From contig JAIXQR010000003.1 of assembly GCA_027485645.1 (NCBI GenBank), positions 186,001 through 250,000 on the forward strand: 64,000 nucleotides of DNA, read 5' to 3'. The notes beneath the pieces were generated by a model, which was not told where the DNA came from, searched no databases, and saw nothing but the letters and a program-made list of their open reading frames with translations. This document shows, piece after piece, positions 24,745 to 34,478 of this stretch (position 1 is its first letter; every line of letters begins with the position of its first letter). This DNA is from a bacterium (GTDB taxonomy: Bacteria; Armatimonadota; Fimbriimonadia; Fimbriimonadales; Fimbriimonadaceae). A program made the position numbers and the translations under genes.

Positions 24745-25641
24745 GTGATTTGGTGGGTTCTTGCGGGGATAGTGCTCATCGGTGGCGCGATTGTTTTCAT
24801 TCGACGGCGCCGGAGCGGGCCGTTTCGGGCACTGATTCTCCTCTACCGGACGCCGACCTTTATCCAGCCTGAACCTCTAAAGGCAGCCGCCGAACGGGCC
24901 GGGGTCGAGGTCGAAGTGTCGGGGAACGCGATCGAACTGTCGTTGCTCGTCAACGGAGTTTTCCTGAAAGTGATGCAGGCTCCGATGACTTATGGTGCTC
25001 CGCAATTGACACCGGAACAAATGGCGGCTCAGATACCGGAATCACGGTTGCGTGAGGCGATTTTGGAACACAAGAGCTTTGCCTCTTTCTTTAGTCCCGG
25101 CCCGGTTGCAGAGGAACAGTGGAGCCAGGTGCTGACCAGCCTCGGGCGCTTACTCGCTGAGTATGCCGACGATGAGGCACTTCTGCTTTGGAGAGCAGAT
25201 AACAACCATTGCATCCGCTTTTCACCTGAAATGCGAGAGCAGCTAAATGCAGGACAGATTCTCGAACTGTTCGCGGAAGGGCAGGGCGACGAAGTCATGC
25301 TCGTGGATCCGAGTGATGACCGAATGGCGGCGGCCGTCGCAGAGGCGAGGAGACGCTGGCCAGAGTTCGTCGAAGCTCTCGGCAAGGGCGGTGACCCGGA
25401 ACTCCATATCGTAAAGGGACCCCTTGGTGACGGACACAACGTTGAATTCATGTGGGTCGCGGTGGAGCGAGTTGCGGACGAAATGATCCACGGCAAGTTG
25501 ATGAGTTCGCCATTTAAAGTCCGTGGAATGAAGCAAGGAGATCAGGTTTCCTTGCCGGTGGCAGAGCTAAATGACTGGGCTTTCTTCGCTGAGTCAGGAC
25601 CTGTTGGAATGTTCACCGAGAAAATCGTGCGCGGCGGATGA
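24745..25641 (+). CDS. Membrane-anchored DUF2314-domain protein
   Basis: 298 residues. An N-terminal transmembrane helix (IWWVLAGIVLIGGAIVF) is followed by a basic stop-transfer (RRRRS), so the remainder is cytoplasmic. Residues about 190-290 fit DUF2314: DDRMAAAVAEARRRWPEFVEAL, EFMWVAVERV, IHGKLMSSPF and LPVAELNDWAFF. The role of the domain is unknown. The middle part (about 30-185) is unassigned. The GTG start is backed by the leaderless promoter. Confidence 0.75.
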   Translation: MIWWVLAGIVLIGGAIVFIRRRRSGPFRALILLYRTPTFIQPEPLKAAAERAGVEVEVSGNAIELSLLVNGVFLKVMQAPMTYGAPQLTPEQMAAQIPESRLREAILEHKSFASFFSPGPVAEEQWSQVLTSLGRLLAEYADDEALLLWRADNNHCIRFSPEMREQLNAGQILELFAEGQGDEVMLVDPSDDRMAAAVAEARRRWPEFVEALGKGGDPELHIVKGPLGDGHNVEFMWVAVERVADEMIHGKLMSSPFKVRGMKQGDQVSLPVAELNDWAFFAESGPVGMFTEKIVRGG

Positions 25642-25675
25642 ACTAGAGCGACGAAGCTGGAAGGTCAAAGAAGAC

Positions 25676-25726
25676 ATGACAAGAAAAGAACTGCTCTGGA
25701 TGACCGGAGCAGGAATTGCCGGCTAA
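25676..25726 (+). other. 16-codon ORF resembling a truncated Tat signal peptide
   Basis: ATG 25676 encodes MTRKELLWMTGAGIAG and stops at TAA 25724-25726, four bases before the deacetylase ATG. It has the shape of a twin-arginine signal (basic pair then KELL-like hydrophobic core) cut short. It may be a decayed signal peptide of the following gene or a short translated leader. Confidence 0.4.
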
Positions 25727-25729
25727 AAG

Positions 25730-26470
25730 ATGGGATTGATGTCAAAACCAAAGAAAACACACATCGTTACCCTCAGCTTCGATGACGGTTTTAAGAAGTC
25801 GTTCTATGAAACGGCGGAGATATTTGAGTCCTTCAAGTTGCGAGCGTGCCTCAACGTGATCGCGCAGGGGCACTCGGAGAATTTCGTGCCGAAGGTTAAC
25901 GGCCAGCCGGATACTGGCCTCGTGTCGTCTCCGAAAGGAGACTTCTCGGACTGGAACGCCCTCAAGAATCGCGGTCACGAGGTGATGGCCCACACTTACG
26001 ACCACACAAACCTCACCACAATTCCGCTGGAAGCTGCGAAACGCGACATCGATCGCTGCGTCGCGGAGTTCGAAAAGAATCTTATGGGATTCAAAGCCAA
26101 AGACTCCGTTTACAACTTTGCCTATAACGCTTCAAACCCAGAACTCGATGCTTATGCGCTCTCCAAGTTCCTAGTGGTTCGAAGTCATGGGAACACGGCG
26201 GTGAACCCGATTCCGACTAAGCGAGAGCCGGTTCGAATCGGCTGTTGGAGCCACGGTCCAGAGAACTGCGACGAAGTCTTTGACGCCACGCTCAACGAAT
26301 TTCTCGCCTCTCCTGGCGGCTGGTTTGTCTTTAACACCCACGGACTAGATGGCGAAGGTTGGGGGCCGATGAGCTCTCGCTACTTACGTAGTCTCTTGTC
26401 TCGGCTCATTCGGTTGGAACATGTTGCCGTTTTGCCCGCGGGTGAGGTCGTCTTGAATCTGCCGAAATGA
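25730..26470 (+). CDS. Polysaccharide deacetylase (NodB-homology) family protein
   Basis: 246 residues. VTLSFDDG gives the Asp-Asp metal/base motif and HEVMAHTYDHTNL the HxxxxH metal ligands of CE4 NodB-type deacetylases. Members remove acetyl groups from chitooligosaccharides, peptidoglycan or xylan, usually outside the cytoplasm. This one starts without a signal peptide; a 16-codon truncated Tat-like signal ORF ends four bases upstream. Either the enzyme is cytoplasmic or the export signal was lost by mutation. It converges on GH95 with a 6-bp gap. Confidence 0.8.
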   Translation: MGLMSKPKKTHIVTLSFDDGFKKSFYETAEIFESFKLRACLNVIAQGHSENFVPKVNGQPDTGLVSSPKGDFSDWNALKNRGHEVMAHTYDHTNLTTIPLEAAKRDIDRCVAEFEKNLMGFKAKDSVYNFAYNASNPELDAYALSKFLVVRSHGNTAVNPIPTKREPVRIGCWSHGPENCDEVFDATLNEFLASPGGWFVFNTHGLDGEGWGPMSSRYLRSLLSRLIRLEHVAVLPAGEVVLNLPK

Positions 26471-26476
26471 ACTGGA

Positions 26477-28822
26477 CTACTTTTCGAAGTCACGTGCCGA
26501 GACAGACTTGCGTACGCCCGGCTTCATTTCAACTTCATAAAGCGAATCTTCATAGCGAACAATCGCTCTGGTTCCCCAAAGGCTCTTGATCGTTGCCTGA
26601 ACAAGCCGACCAGCTTCCCATTCCATATCGACCGAGAATCCACCGCGAGCGCGTAGTCCCTTCACGCTGCCCTTTGGCCAAGCGCTGGGCAGGGCCGGTA
26701 GCAAGTGAATCTTGCCTGCGTGGGACTGAAGTAGCATCTCCGCCACGCCGGAGGTAAAGCCAAAATTGCCGTCGATTTGGAACGGCGGGTGAGCGTCAAA
26801 CAGGTTCGGATAGACGCCGCCAGATCGCCCGTTCGTCGGTCGGAGCGCGTCCTTAGCGAGCTTGTAAGCGCGGTCGCCATCTAACAGTCGCGCCCAGAAG
26901 TTGATCTTCCACGCGAGGCTCCAACCGGTCCCTTCGTCGCCGCGAAGTTCCAAACTTCGGCGCGCGGCTTTGGCGAGTTCGGGAGTGGACTCGGGCGAGA
27001 TTTGGGCGCTGGGGAACACACCGTACAGGTGAGAGACGTGGCGGTGGGTTCTCTCTGGGGCCCCCATGTCGAGGTCCTCGATCCATTCTTGGAGCTGGCC
27101 ACCCTTGCCGATTTGGTTCGGCGGGAGCTTCTCAAGGGCAACTTTGAGGTCGTCAACGAAAGCGGCGTCTTTTTCCAGGACACCGGCAGCGCCGATGCAG
27201 GCCGAGAAGAGGTCGCGCTGGATTTGGTTGTCCATCGTGGGTCCCGCGCAGATCGAAACGCCGGGGCGGTGATCATTCTCGGGCGAGATCGAAGGACAGG
27301 TAACGCGGTATTTGGTTCCCGGAAGGTCGATGTTCGAGGAAAGGAAGAACTTCGCCGCGCCTTTCATGAGCGGGTAGTGCTTTGCCAACTCGGCCTTGTT
27401 TCCGGTGAAGAGGTAGCGCTCCCAGAGGTGGGTGCAGAGCCAAGCTCCGCCCATAGGCCAGATTCCCCAAGTGGCTCCGTCCACGGGGGCGGTGCCTCGC
27501 CAGCCATCGGTGTTGTGGTGCGCCACCCAGCCGCTGGCACCATAATGCGTTTTTGCCGTCTTTGCGCCGGGTTTGGAGATGTCGTCAATCAAACCGAAAA
27601 GTGGCTCGTGGCACTCGCTTAGCCCGCAGGTTTCGGCGGGCCAGTAGTTCATCTCGGTGTTGATGTTGATCGTGTACTTGCTGCCCCAAGGCGGGGTCAT
27701 GCTTTCGTTCCAAAGCCCTTGCAGCGTGAGTGGCGGCCCGCCGGGTCGCGAGCCAGCGATCATAAGGTAGCGGCCGTATTGGAAGTAAAGCGTGGCTAAG
27801 CCAGGGTCCTTGCCCTCTTGAAAGTCCTTCGTACGCTCGATGGTGGGCTTGTCTTGGTCGGGACCGAGGTTGAGGGTGACGGTATCGAATAGCCGTTTGT
27901 GGTCTCGGATATGTTCTCGTTTGAGGCTGGCGAGGCTCTTACCCTTTGCGGCGTCCAAGGGAGCAGTGGCGATGGCTTCCGGATTGCCAGTGAGGTCGTT
28001 GAAACCCTGATAATTTGTACCGGCAGAAAATAGAATGACCGCCGAGTCGGCGTTCTTTACGGTTAGGACGTCATCTTGCAGGCTCAGGCTTCCGCCTTTG
28101 ATTTGAACCTGCGCGAGCCCGACGAATCGGACGGAGCCGGGAATCCCCGCATGTTCGCCGCTCGTTCCCTCGATCTTGAGCGTTTGCCCAGAGGAGGAGA
28201 GTTTGGCCCGGTCCTTTTTGCGAAACCGGACGCTAAAGGATAGGGAGCCCTTCTTCGATGCGGTGAGCGAGCAAATGATCAGACCGGCAGGATGGCTCGC
28301 AAAAACTTCTCGCGAGTACTGCACTCCGTTTACGGTGTACGTGGTCCGAGCGAGGGCGTCGTTGAGATTGAGTTCGCGTCGATAGCTGGATGTTGGGGCG
28401 TCGTGATCGAAGTTCAGGATCAGATCGCCAAGTGGCTGGTACGGTGCTTGCCCAAGCGGCTTGCCCATGAATTTGGCGTTGGTCAGCTCGTGCGCTTGAC
28501 GGTACTCGCCCGCAATGATGCGGCGACGAATCTCGGGCAGGGCACCAAGCGCTTCGGGATTGTCGTAATCCCGAGGGCCACCGGCCCAAATGTTGCCTTC
28601 GTTCAGGGCAAGTCGTTCTTCCGGCACTCCGCCAAAGACCATGGCGGCGAGCCGGCCGTTGCCAACAGGCAACGCTTCGGTCCAAGCGGCGGCGGGTTTT
28701 TCAAACCAGAGTTCAAGCTTAGGTTCTTTCACAAGGGCACCAAGGTCTAGGGCGGACAACGGTCCGGCGGCGGCGATCGCGGCGCCGCCGGCGATAAGTT
28801 CACGACGACTCAGATCAGACAT
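26477..28822 (-). CDS. GH95 alpha-L-fucosidase / alpha-L-galactosidase-type enzyme, Tat-exported
   Basis: 781 residues. A Tat signal ([16 protein letters not shown]) is followed by the GH95 N-terminal domain ([26 protein letters not shown]). The catalytic barrel shows [10 protein letters not shown], corresponding to the asparagines that activate water, and LQEWIED, the general-acid glutamate. GH95 enzymes remove terminal alpha-1,2-fucose (or galactose) from xyloglucan, pectin or mucin glycans. A GAGAGG Shine-Dalgarno precedes the ATG. It is 2 bp downstream of the GH127 gene, so the two form an operon for trimming side chains. Confidence 0.9.
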   Translation of the reverse strand: MSDLSRRELIAGGAAIAAAGPLSALDLGALVKEPKLELWFEKPAAAWTEALPVGNGRLAAMVFGGVPEERLALNEGNIWAGGPRDYDNPEALGALPEIRRRIIAGEYRQAHELTNAKFMGKPLGQAPYQPLGDLILNFDHDAPTSSYRRELNLNDALARTTYTVNGVQYSREVFASHPAGLIICSLTASKKGSLSFSVRFRKKDRAKLSSSGQTLKIEGTSGEHAGIPGSVRFVGLAQVQIKGGSLSLQDDVLTVKNADSAVILFSAGTNYQGFNDLTGNPEAIATAPLDAAKGKSLASLKREHIRDHKRLFDTVTLNLGPDQDKPTIERTKDFQEGKDPGLATLYFQYGRYLMIAGSRPGGPPLTLQGLWNESMTPPWGSKYTININTEMNYWPAETCGLSECHEPLFGLIDDISKPGAKTAKTHYGASGWVAHHNTDGWRGTAPVDGATWGIWPMGGAWLCTHLWERYLFTGNKAELAKHYPLMKGAAKFFLSSNIDLPGTKYRVTCPSISPENDHRPGVSICAGPTMDNQIQRDLFSACIGAAGVLEKDAAFVDDLKVALEKLPPNQIGKGGQLQEWIEDLDMGAPERTHRHVSHLYGVFPSAQISPESTPELAKAARRSLELRGDEGTGWSLAWKINFWARLLDGDRAYKLAKDALRPTNGRSGGVYPNLFDAHPPFQIDGNFGFTSGVAEMLLQSHAGKIHLLPALPSAWPKGSVKGLRARGGFSVDMEWEAGRLVQATIKSLWGTRAIVRYEDSLYEVEMKPGVRKSVSARDFEK

Positions 28823-28824
28823 TT

Positions 28825-31248
28825 TTATTCCTCTCCACCTGTTTTTCGGAGCAATCGAAGATCGTAGAGTCCACCGGCAAGCGAGTTTTTGCCCACAAAC
28901 CTCACGATTAGTTTTCCATCTTTAGCCTTTGTTAGCATTTCTGGGGTGAGCGCGTATTTGATGTCGATGAAGTCGCCGCGCTTTTCGCCTCGTAGGGTCT
29001 GCGTCGTGAGCAGTTGGTCGTTCACGAGAATGTCGAACGTGCGGTTTGCGTCATCGCCGGAGTAGGTGACTTCGAGGTCGGCAGTTGTGGCTCCTCGGAG
29101 ATTCAGGGTGAATTGGATAACAGTTCCGTGCCGCCAGCGACGGCCGTTGTGGAATCCGGTTTCCAAACCTTCACCGGTCATTTCGTGATCCACTTCGGGT
29201 TGTTGCTCGCCGACCGCTACACGGTCGATCGTTGCGCGATCTCGTTCAATTCGCGCTCGCTCGAGGGCGGCTTGTTCGGCACGCCGAGCAGCGAGCTTCT
29301 CCTTGGTAGTGAGGTCCCAAATGAGCTGGTATCGAGACTCTTGCAGCCGGAAGAACGGCATCAGTTTGATGTCTTTCAACTCCGGTGACGAAAGGGGCGC
29401 AACCAGCTTGAAGTGCAGCGGACCCGCGCTCGGGTCTGGAAGTACCTGTTTCGGAAGGGTTTCCGGAGTGGACAGAAGCGAAGGCAGACTATCCATCGGA
29501 ACAAGCGGGCCTTGGGCAATGTGGTCTCCGCGGCCGGGACCGGCGAATAGGCCGACTTGATCAGCGGCACTGGTCTTTGCTGCTAAAACGATTGGCCCGT
29601 GAAGGATGGAAACCCAGTCTGAGTTATCCGGCAAGCGTTCGGCTCTCGTTTGCATCGGTAAGCCGATTTCGATTTGGTCGCCATCTTCCCATTTCCGAGT
29701 GATAGCGGCGTAGCTTGCAGGAGCAGAGGAAACGGCTACATTCTTTCCGTTTACTTTGACCTCGAATTTGCCGGCCGCGACCCAGTTGGGGTGCCGCAAG
29801 TGCAGAGTGAAACTTTGAGCCTCCTTTAGGGAAAGTCGAAGGCGGGTCTTGCTCTCGTCAGGGAATGTGGTCTCCTGTCGCAGCTTGAGTCCGCGTTCCG
29901 CGTCCGTCAGCTCGGAGGCAAGGAAGAGGTTGACGTAGATGCCGTCGTTCGATTTGGCATAGATGAACTGACCATAGCGGCCCGGGTTCTCCATTCCGGT
30001 GCCGACGCAGCACCAGAAGCCTTCGCCGGGCTGAGAATAGGTTCGGTAATGGCCGGGGCGTAAGGGGGTGAAGTACACATATCCGGGCTTTTGAACGTTG
30101 ATCGAGCCGAGGATGTGGTTGAAGAGCGTGCGTTCGTAAAACTCGACGTACTTTGCATCGGGTTCGCCCGCGAAGAGTCCTTCCGTGAGCCGCAGCATGT
30201 TGTACGAGTTGCAGGTCTCGGGCCCTTCTCGGTGTTGGACCAGGCCGCTGAAGTCCTTTGGATCATTGAAGTGTTCGGAGACGCTGTTCCCGCCAAAGGC
30301 CACGCTTCGGGTTTTCGCGACGGTATCCCAAAAGAACCGACTGGCGTTTTCATCTTCGGCAGACCCTTGCAACTGGGCGATGCGGGAGAAGCCGATGACT
30401 TTGGGAATTTGGGTGTTGGCGTGAAGGCCGGTCAGACGGTCTTGGCGCTCCTTGAGCGGCCGAAGCAGAGCAAGGTGGTTGAACCGCTGCGCGAGCGCAA
30501 GGTACTTCTTGTCTCCCGTAATCGCATAAACGTCGGCGAACGACTCGTTGATGCCACCGTGCTCTTGAGCCAGCATCCGCTGGAGTTGGTCATCAGACAG
30601 CTTTGAGGCTAGATTTGCCGCCCAGTCCGTCATTCCGACCAGGACAGTTTTCGCTTGCTGGTTTCCTGTTAGCAAGTAAGCGTCGCGGAGCCCGGCGTAG
30701 GTTTTGTGGATGTTGTACCAAGGCACCCATTTGCGGTTGATGACCTCGACTTTGCCGGTCGCGATTTCGGCCCAGAGGGCTTTGCTGCCGGGAACTCCAC
30801 CCACGTAGCCATCCTTTGCGGCCACTTGGCACTCGGCAAGCTCGCTCACCATGTATTCCAGCCGACGCTTCAGCTCGCCATCGGCCGTGTCCTGGCCCGT
30901 CGCAATGAGGCTCGAAAGGGCAGATAGATAGTGGCCGGCAGTGTGTCCATCGAGGCCGATGTTTTCCCAGTTTCCGTAGGAGTCCTTCTTCGGCGTTAGG
31001 CCAGCTTCACGCCGAAACGGAGCCAGCAGTTTGTCGGCATCGTGGGCAAGAACGTACTCCCGATTTGCGCGGACGGCATCGGCAAACGGTCCGGGCAGTA
31101 GCCGGACCGCCGAGACGGGATAAAGCTGCGCAGGCAAGTTCGGAATGAGGTGAGTGTGGTTCGACATCAGATCGTAATGAGCCTTCCCGGTGGCTGGTAA
31201 GAACAGGAGGGCGAGGGCGAAACTGGCGATGCGGAAAGGGGGCAACAT
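28825..31248 (-). CDS. GH127-type beta-L-arabinofuranosidase with C-terminal DUF6805-like domain
   Basis: About 807 residues from ATG 31248, chosen because GGAG stands six bases upstream and the signal peptide ([19 protein letters not shown]) begins right after; the track start at 31269 is [12 protein letters not shown] and [13 protein letters not shown] hold the glutamate and zinc-binding cysteines that define GH127 catalysis. The last roughly 120 residues ([19 protein letters not shown]) resemble DUF6805. Exported enzyme acting on beta-L-arabinofuranosides of arabinogalactan, extensin or pectin. First gene of a two-gene operon with GH95. Confidence 0.88.
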   Translation of the reverse strand: MLPPFRIASFALALLFLPATGKAHYDLMSNHTHLIPNLPAQLYPVSAVRLLPGPFADAVRANREYVLAHDADKLLAPFRREAGLTPKKDSYGNWENIGLDGHTAGHYLSALSSLIATGQDTADGELKRRLEYMVSELAECQVAAKDGYVGGVPGSKALWAEIATGKVEVINRKWVPWYNIHKTYAGLRDAYLLTGNQQAKTVLVGMTDWAANLASKLSDDQLQRMLAQEHGGINESFADVYAITGDKKYLALAQRFNHLALLRPLKERQDRLTGLHANTQIPKVIGFSRIAQLQGSAEDENASRFFWDTVAKTRSVAFGGNSVSEHFNDPKDFSGLVQHREGPETCNSYNMLRLTEGLFAGEPDAKYVEFYERTLFNHILGSINVQKPGYVYFTPLRPGHYRTYSQPGEGFWCCVGTGMENPGRYGQFIYAKSNDGIYVNLFLASELTDAERGLKLRQETTFPDESKTRLRLSLKEAQSFTLHLRHPNWVAAGKFEVKVNGKNVAVSSAPASYAAITRKWEDGDQIEIGLPMQTRAERLPDNSDWVSILHGPIVLAAKTSAADQVGLFAGPGRGDHIAQGPLVPMDSLPSLLSTPETLPKQVLPDPSAGPLHFKLVAPLSSPELKDIKLMPFFRLQESRYQLIWDLTTKEKLAARRAEQAALERARIERDRATIDRVAVGEQQPEVDHEMTGEGLETGFHNGRRWRHGTVIQFTLNLRGATTADLEVTYSGDDANRTFDILVNDQLLTTQTLRGEKRGDFIDIKYALTPEMLTKAKDGKLIVRFVGKNSLAGGLYDLRLLRKTGGEE

Positions 31249-31345
31249 TCGGATCTCCATTGACACCAACCAAACAAGATTACTATGAAAATAGCTATCT
31301 AGGAAAGGTGACCGTTTTGTGATGCCGAATCCACCGCAAGCCGCT

Positions 31346-31379
31346 TTCTATCCGGTTAATGATCGATCACCGGATAGAA
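31346..31379. terminator. 11-bp perfect inverted repeat between the CzcA-like gene end and GH127
   Basis: TTCTATCCGGT (31346-31356) and ACCGGATAGAA (31369-31379) pair around a core containing TGATCGATCA. It lies 13 bp past the end of the RND operon. No T-run follows, so it may instead be an operator for the GH127-GH95 operon, whose start is about 100 bp away. Confidence 0.5.
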
Positions 31380-31391
31380 GCAGGGATGTTT

Positions 31392-34300
31392 CTAGCGGAC
31401 TCTGTCTTTTTCGAACCAGGTGTAGAGCACGGGCAGAACGAGCAACGTTAGGATCGTCGCTGAAATGATTCCTCCGATGACAACCGTCGCGAGGGGCCGT
31501 TGCACTTCTGCACCGATTCCCGTATTAACTGCCATTGGGATGAATCCTAGTGCCGCGACTAGAGCAGTCATCAAGACAGGGCGGAGCCTTTGAGCCGCGC
31601 CCTCTCTTACCGCATCCATTACATTGAGTTTCCCTTTCTCACGAAGCCCGTTGATGGCGGAAACCATCACGACTCCGTTCAGAACGGCTACTCCTGAAAG
31701 CGCAATGAATCCCACACCCGCGGTGATGCTGAATGGCATTCCTCGCGCGAACAGCGCGATAATTCCTCCCGTGATTGCGAGCGGAACTCCGCTGAAAATC
31801 AGGGTCGCTTGTCGAAGAGAGCCAAAAGTTGAGAAGAGCAGAATGAAGATGAGGGACAGGGCAATCGGCACCACCAATGTCAGCCGAGCCGAAGCCTTTT
31901 GCAGGTTCTCGAATTGCCCGCCCCAGGTGATGTAATAGCCTTCTTTCAACTGAACGTTGCTCCGGATTGCCTTCTGCGCGGCGAGCACGAAGCTACCAAG
32001 GTCGGTTCCTCGCACGTTGAGCTGTACCACGACTCGACGCTTACCCATCTCTCTCGAGATCTGCGCTGGTGCCGGAACAATCTCGATCTGAGCAAGTGAC
32101 GACAGCGGAACACTTCCGCCTTCCGGGGTCTCGATGAGAATAGATTTGATCTCATCCACGTCGTTGCGAATCCGGTCCGGAAGTTTCACTGTCAATGCAA
32201 AACGCTTGTCTCCTTCAATAATTTGCCCAATCGGTTCTCCGCCGAGCGCAACTTTGACTACATCTTGGATGTCATCGATGTTCACTCCCACCCTTGAGAT
32301 GGCATCCCGATCTATATCGATCTGGAGCACCGGCACTTCATCGACCTGCTCGACTTCGACATCCTGGGCACCGGGTAGCGCACGGACAACGGCGGCAATT
32401 TCATCGGCTTTCATCTTTAATTCCCGAAGATCCTCACCAAAAATCTTGATCCCGATATCCGCCTTAACTCCAGAAACCAGTTCAGCGAACCTCATCTGGA
32501 TCGGTTGCGAGAAGTTGTAGCCTTGGCCAGGAACCTGATTGACCTTCTCCGTGAGCTCATCAATGAGCTTCTCCTTTGTCATCCCGGCCCGCCACTTTTC
32601 ACGTGGCTGTAGCATCACAAATGAGTCGGTGAGGCTGAGCGGCATCGGGTCCGTCGCGACTTCGGGAGTACCGCTTCTTGAGAAGATAGTAACGACTTCG
32701 GGTACTTCAAGCACTTTCTTTTCAAAAGCCGTGACGAGTTTGACCGTTTGCTCGGCATCAACCGTTCGCACGCGCACCGGTTGGATGACGAGCGATCCTT
32801 CATCTAATTGCGGAATGAATTCTGATCCTAGCTTTGTGAACAGGATTCCGGAAAGGACGAGCAACCCAACGGCAACCCCTACCGTAACGGCGCGCTGCCG
32901 TAATGCGAATCCCAACGCAAAACGATAAATCCGGCTAAGAAACTCCATGATGGGGTTCCGGCCTTCTTTGGTGTCTCCAGACATAAACATGCTGGCGAGC
33001 ACGGGAATCAACGTCATAGTCAAGATCAGCGCCCCGATGAGCGCGAACACGACGGTGAAAGCCATCGGCTTAAACATCTTGCCTTCCGTGCCTTCGAGGG
33101 CAAGAATGGGCAAGTAGACGACGGTGATGATGGTGACCGCAAAAGCGGTTGGCTTGGCGACCTCTCGGCACGATCCCCACACAGAGTGCCGAACTTCCGT
33201 CCGCTCAAGCGGCGAGCCCTTATGCTCTCGCGCCTCGGCAAGTCGGCGCACCGCGTTCTCGATCATGACGACGGCACCGTCCACGATCAGCCCAAAGTCG
33301 ATGGCACCAAGGCTCATGAGGTTCCCGGATATTCCGAAGCGATTCATGCCGATGATCGCAAACAGCATGGAAAGAGGAATGGCAAGGGCGACGATCACCG
33401 CGCCACGCCAGTTTCCAAGCAAGAGCAGCAGAATCGCGATGACCAAAGCTCCGCCTTCAAGAAGGCTCCGTTCGACGGTGTGAACCGACTCTCCGACGAG
33501 GTCGGAGCGGTTATATACAGTTGTTAACGTCACGTCAGCTGGAAGCTGACTTTTGATCTCGTTCACGCGGGCATTTACGGCATCGGCGACGGTGCGACCA
33601 TTCGCGCCTTTCAGCATCATGACGGTAACCGTCATGGCTTCTTTGCCATCCTTGGTGCTTATTCCGGTGAGGACGGGAATTCCGAGTTGAACTTTGGCTA
33701 CATCCCGAATGAGAACCGGTATTCCTGACTCGGTCTTGACCACGACTTTCTCGAGGTCGCTGAGCTTCGTAGCAAGGCCTACGCTTCGGATCAGAACCCG
33801 CTCACCATTGCGCTCTAAAACACCACCTCCGGCGTTTTGGTTGTTCTTCTGCAGTGCCGTCACGACTTCATCCACCGCGATGCCTCGGGCAAGCAGGGCC
33901 CTCGGCTCAACGATGACTTGGTATTGCTTAACCGATCCGTCGGCAGCGTTGACTTCAGCAACTCCAGGAACGGTTCGAAGTTGCGGCGCAATCGTCCAGT
34001 CTTGCAACGAGCGAAGTTCCATCGGGCTTTGCGTTTTGCTTTCAAGGGCATACATGTAGATGTCGCCCAGTCCCGTTGAAACTGGTCCCATCTGTGGGGC
34101 CTCTATGCCACTAGGCAGAGACTCCTTGACGTTCGTTAGCCGCTCGTTAACAAGGTTCCGAGCAAAGTAGGTCTCAACATCATCGCGAAAGGTTACGATC
34201 ACTTGTGACAGTCCGTACTGGCTCAGGCTGCGGACCTGTTCGACCCCCGGAATTCCCCCCATGGACGTTTCGATCGGAAAAGTGACGAGCTTTTCTACTT

Positions 34301-34478
34301 CTTCCGGACTCATTCCTCCGGTCTCGGTGTTGATTGCAACCTGGTTCGTGGTGATGTCGGGAACGGCATCAAGTGTGAGTTGCTGCCATGAGACAACCCC
34401 AACCGCCACCATCAGAATGGTCGCGATGATCACCAAAAATCTTTGAGTGAGGCTGAAGTGAAGGACTTTGTCCAACAT
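31392..34478 (-). CDS. czcA: CzcA-like heavy-metal RND efflux pump (HME family)
   Basis: 1028 residues with the RND layout: N-terminal helix, a large periplasmic loop with LDAVPDITTNQVAINTETGG, helices 2-6, the second loop and helices 8-12. The transmembrane-4 motif DFGLIVDGAVVMIEN has the acidic residues of CzcA-type divalent cation (Zn, Co, Cd, Ni) pumps, rather than the CusA-type monovalent motif. It uses the proton gradient to expel metal from periplasm or cytoplasm. Its ATG overlaps the stop of the fusion protein gene by one base (TGATG). Last gene of the operon czcC-like, czcB-like, czcA-like. Exact metal is not decided by sequence. Confidence 0.9.
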   Translation of the reverse strand: MLDKVLHFSLTQRFLVIIATILMVAVGVVSWQQLTLDAVPDITTNQVAINTETGGMSPEEVEKLVTFPIETSMGGIPGVEQVRSLSQYGLSQVIVTFRDDVETYFARNLVNERLTNVKESLPSGIEAPQMGPVSTGLGDIYMYALESKTQSPMELRSLQDWTIAPQLRTVPGVAEVNAADGSVKQYQVIVEPRALLARGIAVDEVVTALQKNNQNAGGGVLERNGERVLIRSVGLATKLSDLEKVVVKTESGIPVLIRDVAKVQLGIPVLTGISTKDGKEAMTVTVMMLKGANGRTVADAVNARVNEIKSQLPADVTLTTVYNRSDLVGESVHTVERSLLEGGALVIAILLLLLGNWRGAVIVALAIPLSMLFAIIGMNRFGISGNLMSLGAIDFGLIVDGAVVMIENAVRRLAEAREHKGSPLERTEVRHSVWGSCREVAKPTAFAVTIITVVYLPILALEGTEGKMFKPMAFTVVFALIGALILTMTLIPVLASMFMSGDTKEGRNPIMEFLSRIYRFALGFALRQRAVTVGVAVGLLVLSGILFTKLGSEFIPQLDEGSLVIQPVRVRTVDAEQTVKLVTAFEKKVLEVPEVVTIFSRSGTPEVATDPMPLSLTDSFVMLQPREKWRAGMTKEKLIDELTEKVNQVPGQGYNFSQPIQMRFAELVSGVKADIGIKIFGEDLRELKMKADEIAAVVRALPGAQDVEVEQVDEVPVLQIDIDRDAISRVGVNIDDIQDVVKVALGGEPIGQIIEGDKRFALTVKLPDRIRNDVDEIKSILIETPEGGSVPLSSLAQIEIVPAPAQISREMGKRRVVVQLNVRGTDLGSFVLAAQKAIRSNVQLKEGYYITWGGQFENLQKASARLTLVVPIALSLIFILLFSTFGSLRQATLIFSGVPLAITGGIIALFARGMPFSITAGVGFIALSGVAVLNGVVMVSAINGLREKGKLNVMDAVREGAAQRLRPVLMTALVAALGFIPMAVNTGIGAEVQRPLATVVIGGIISATILTLLVLPVLYTWFEKDRVR

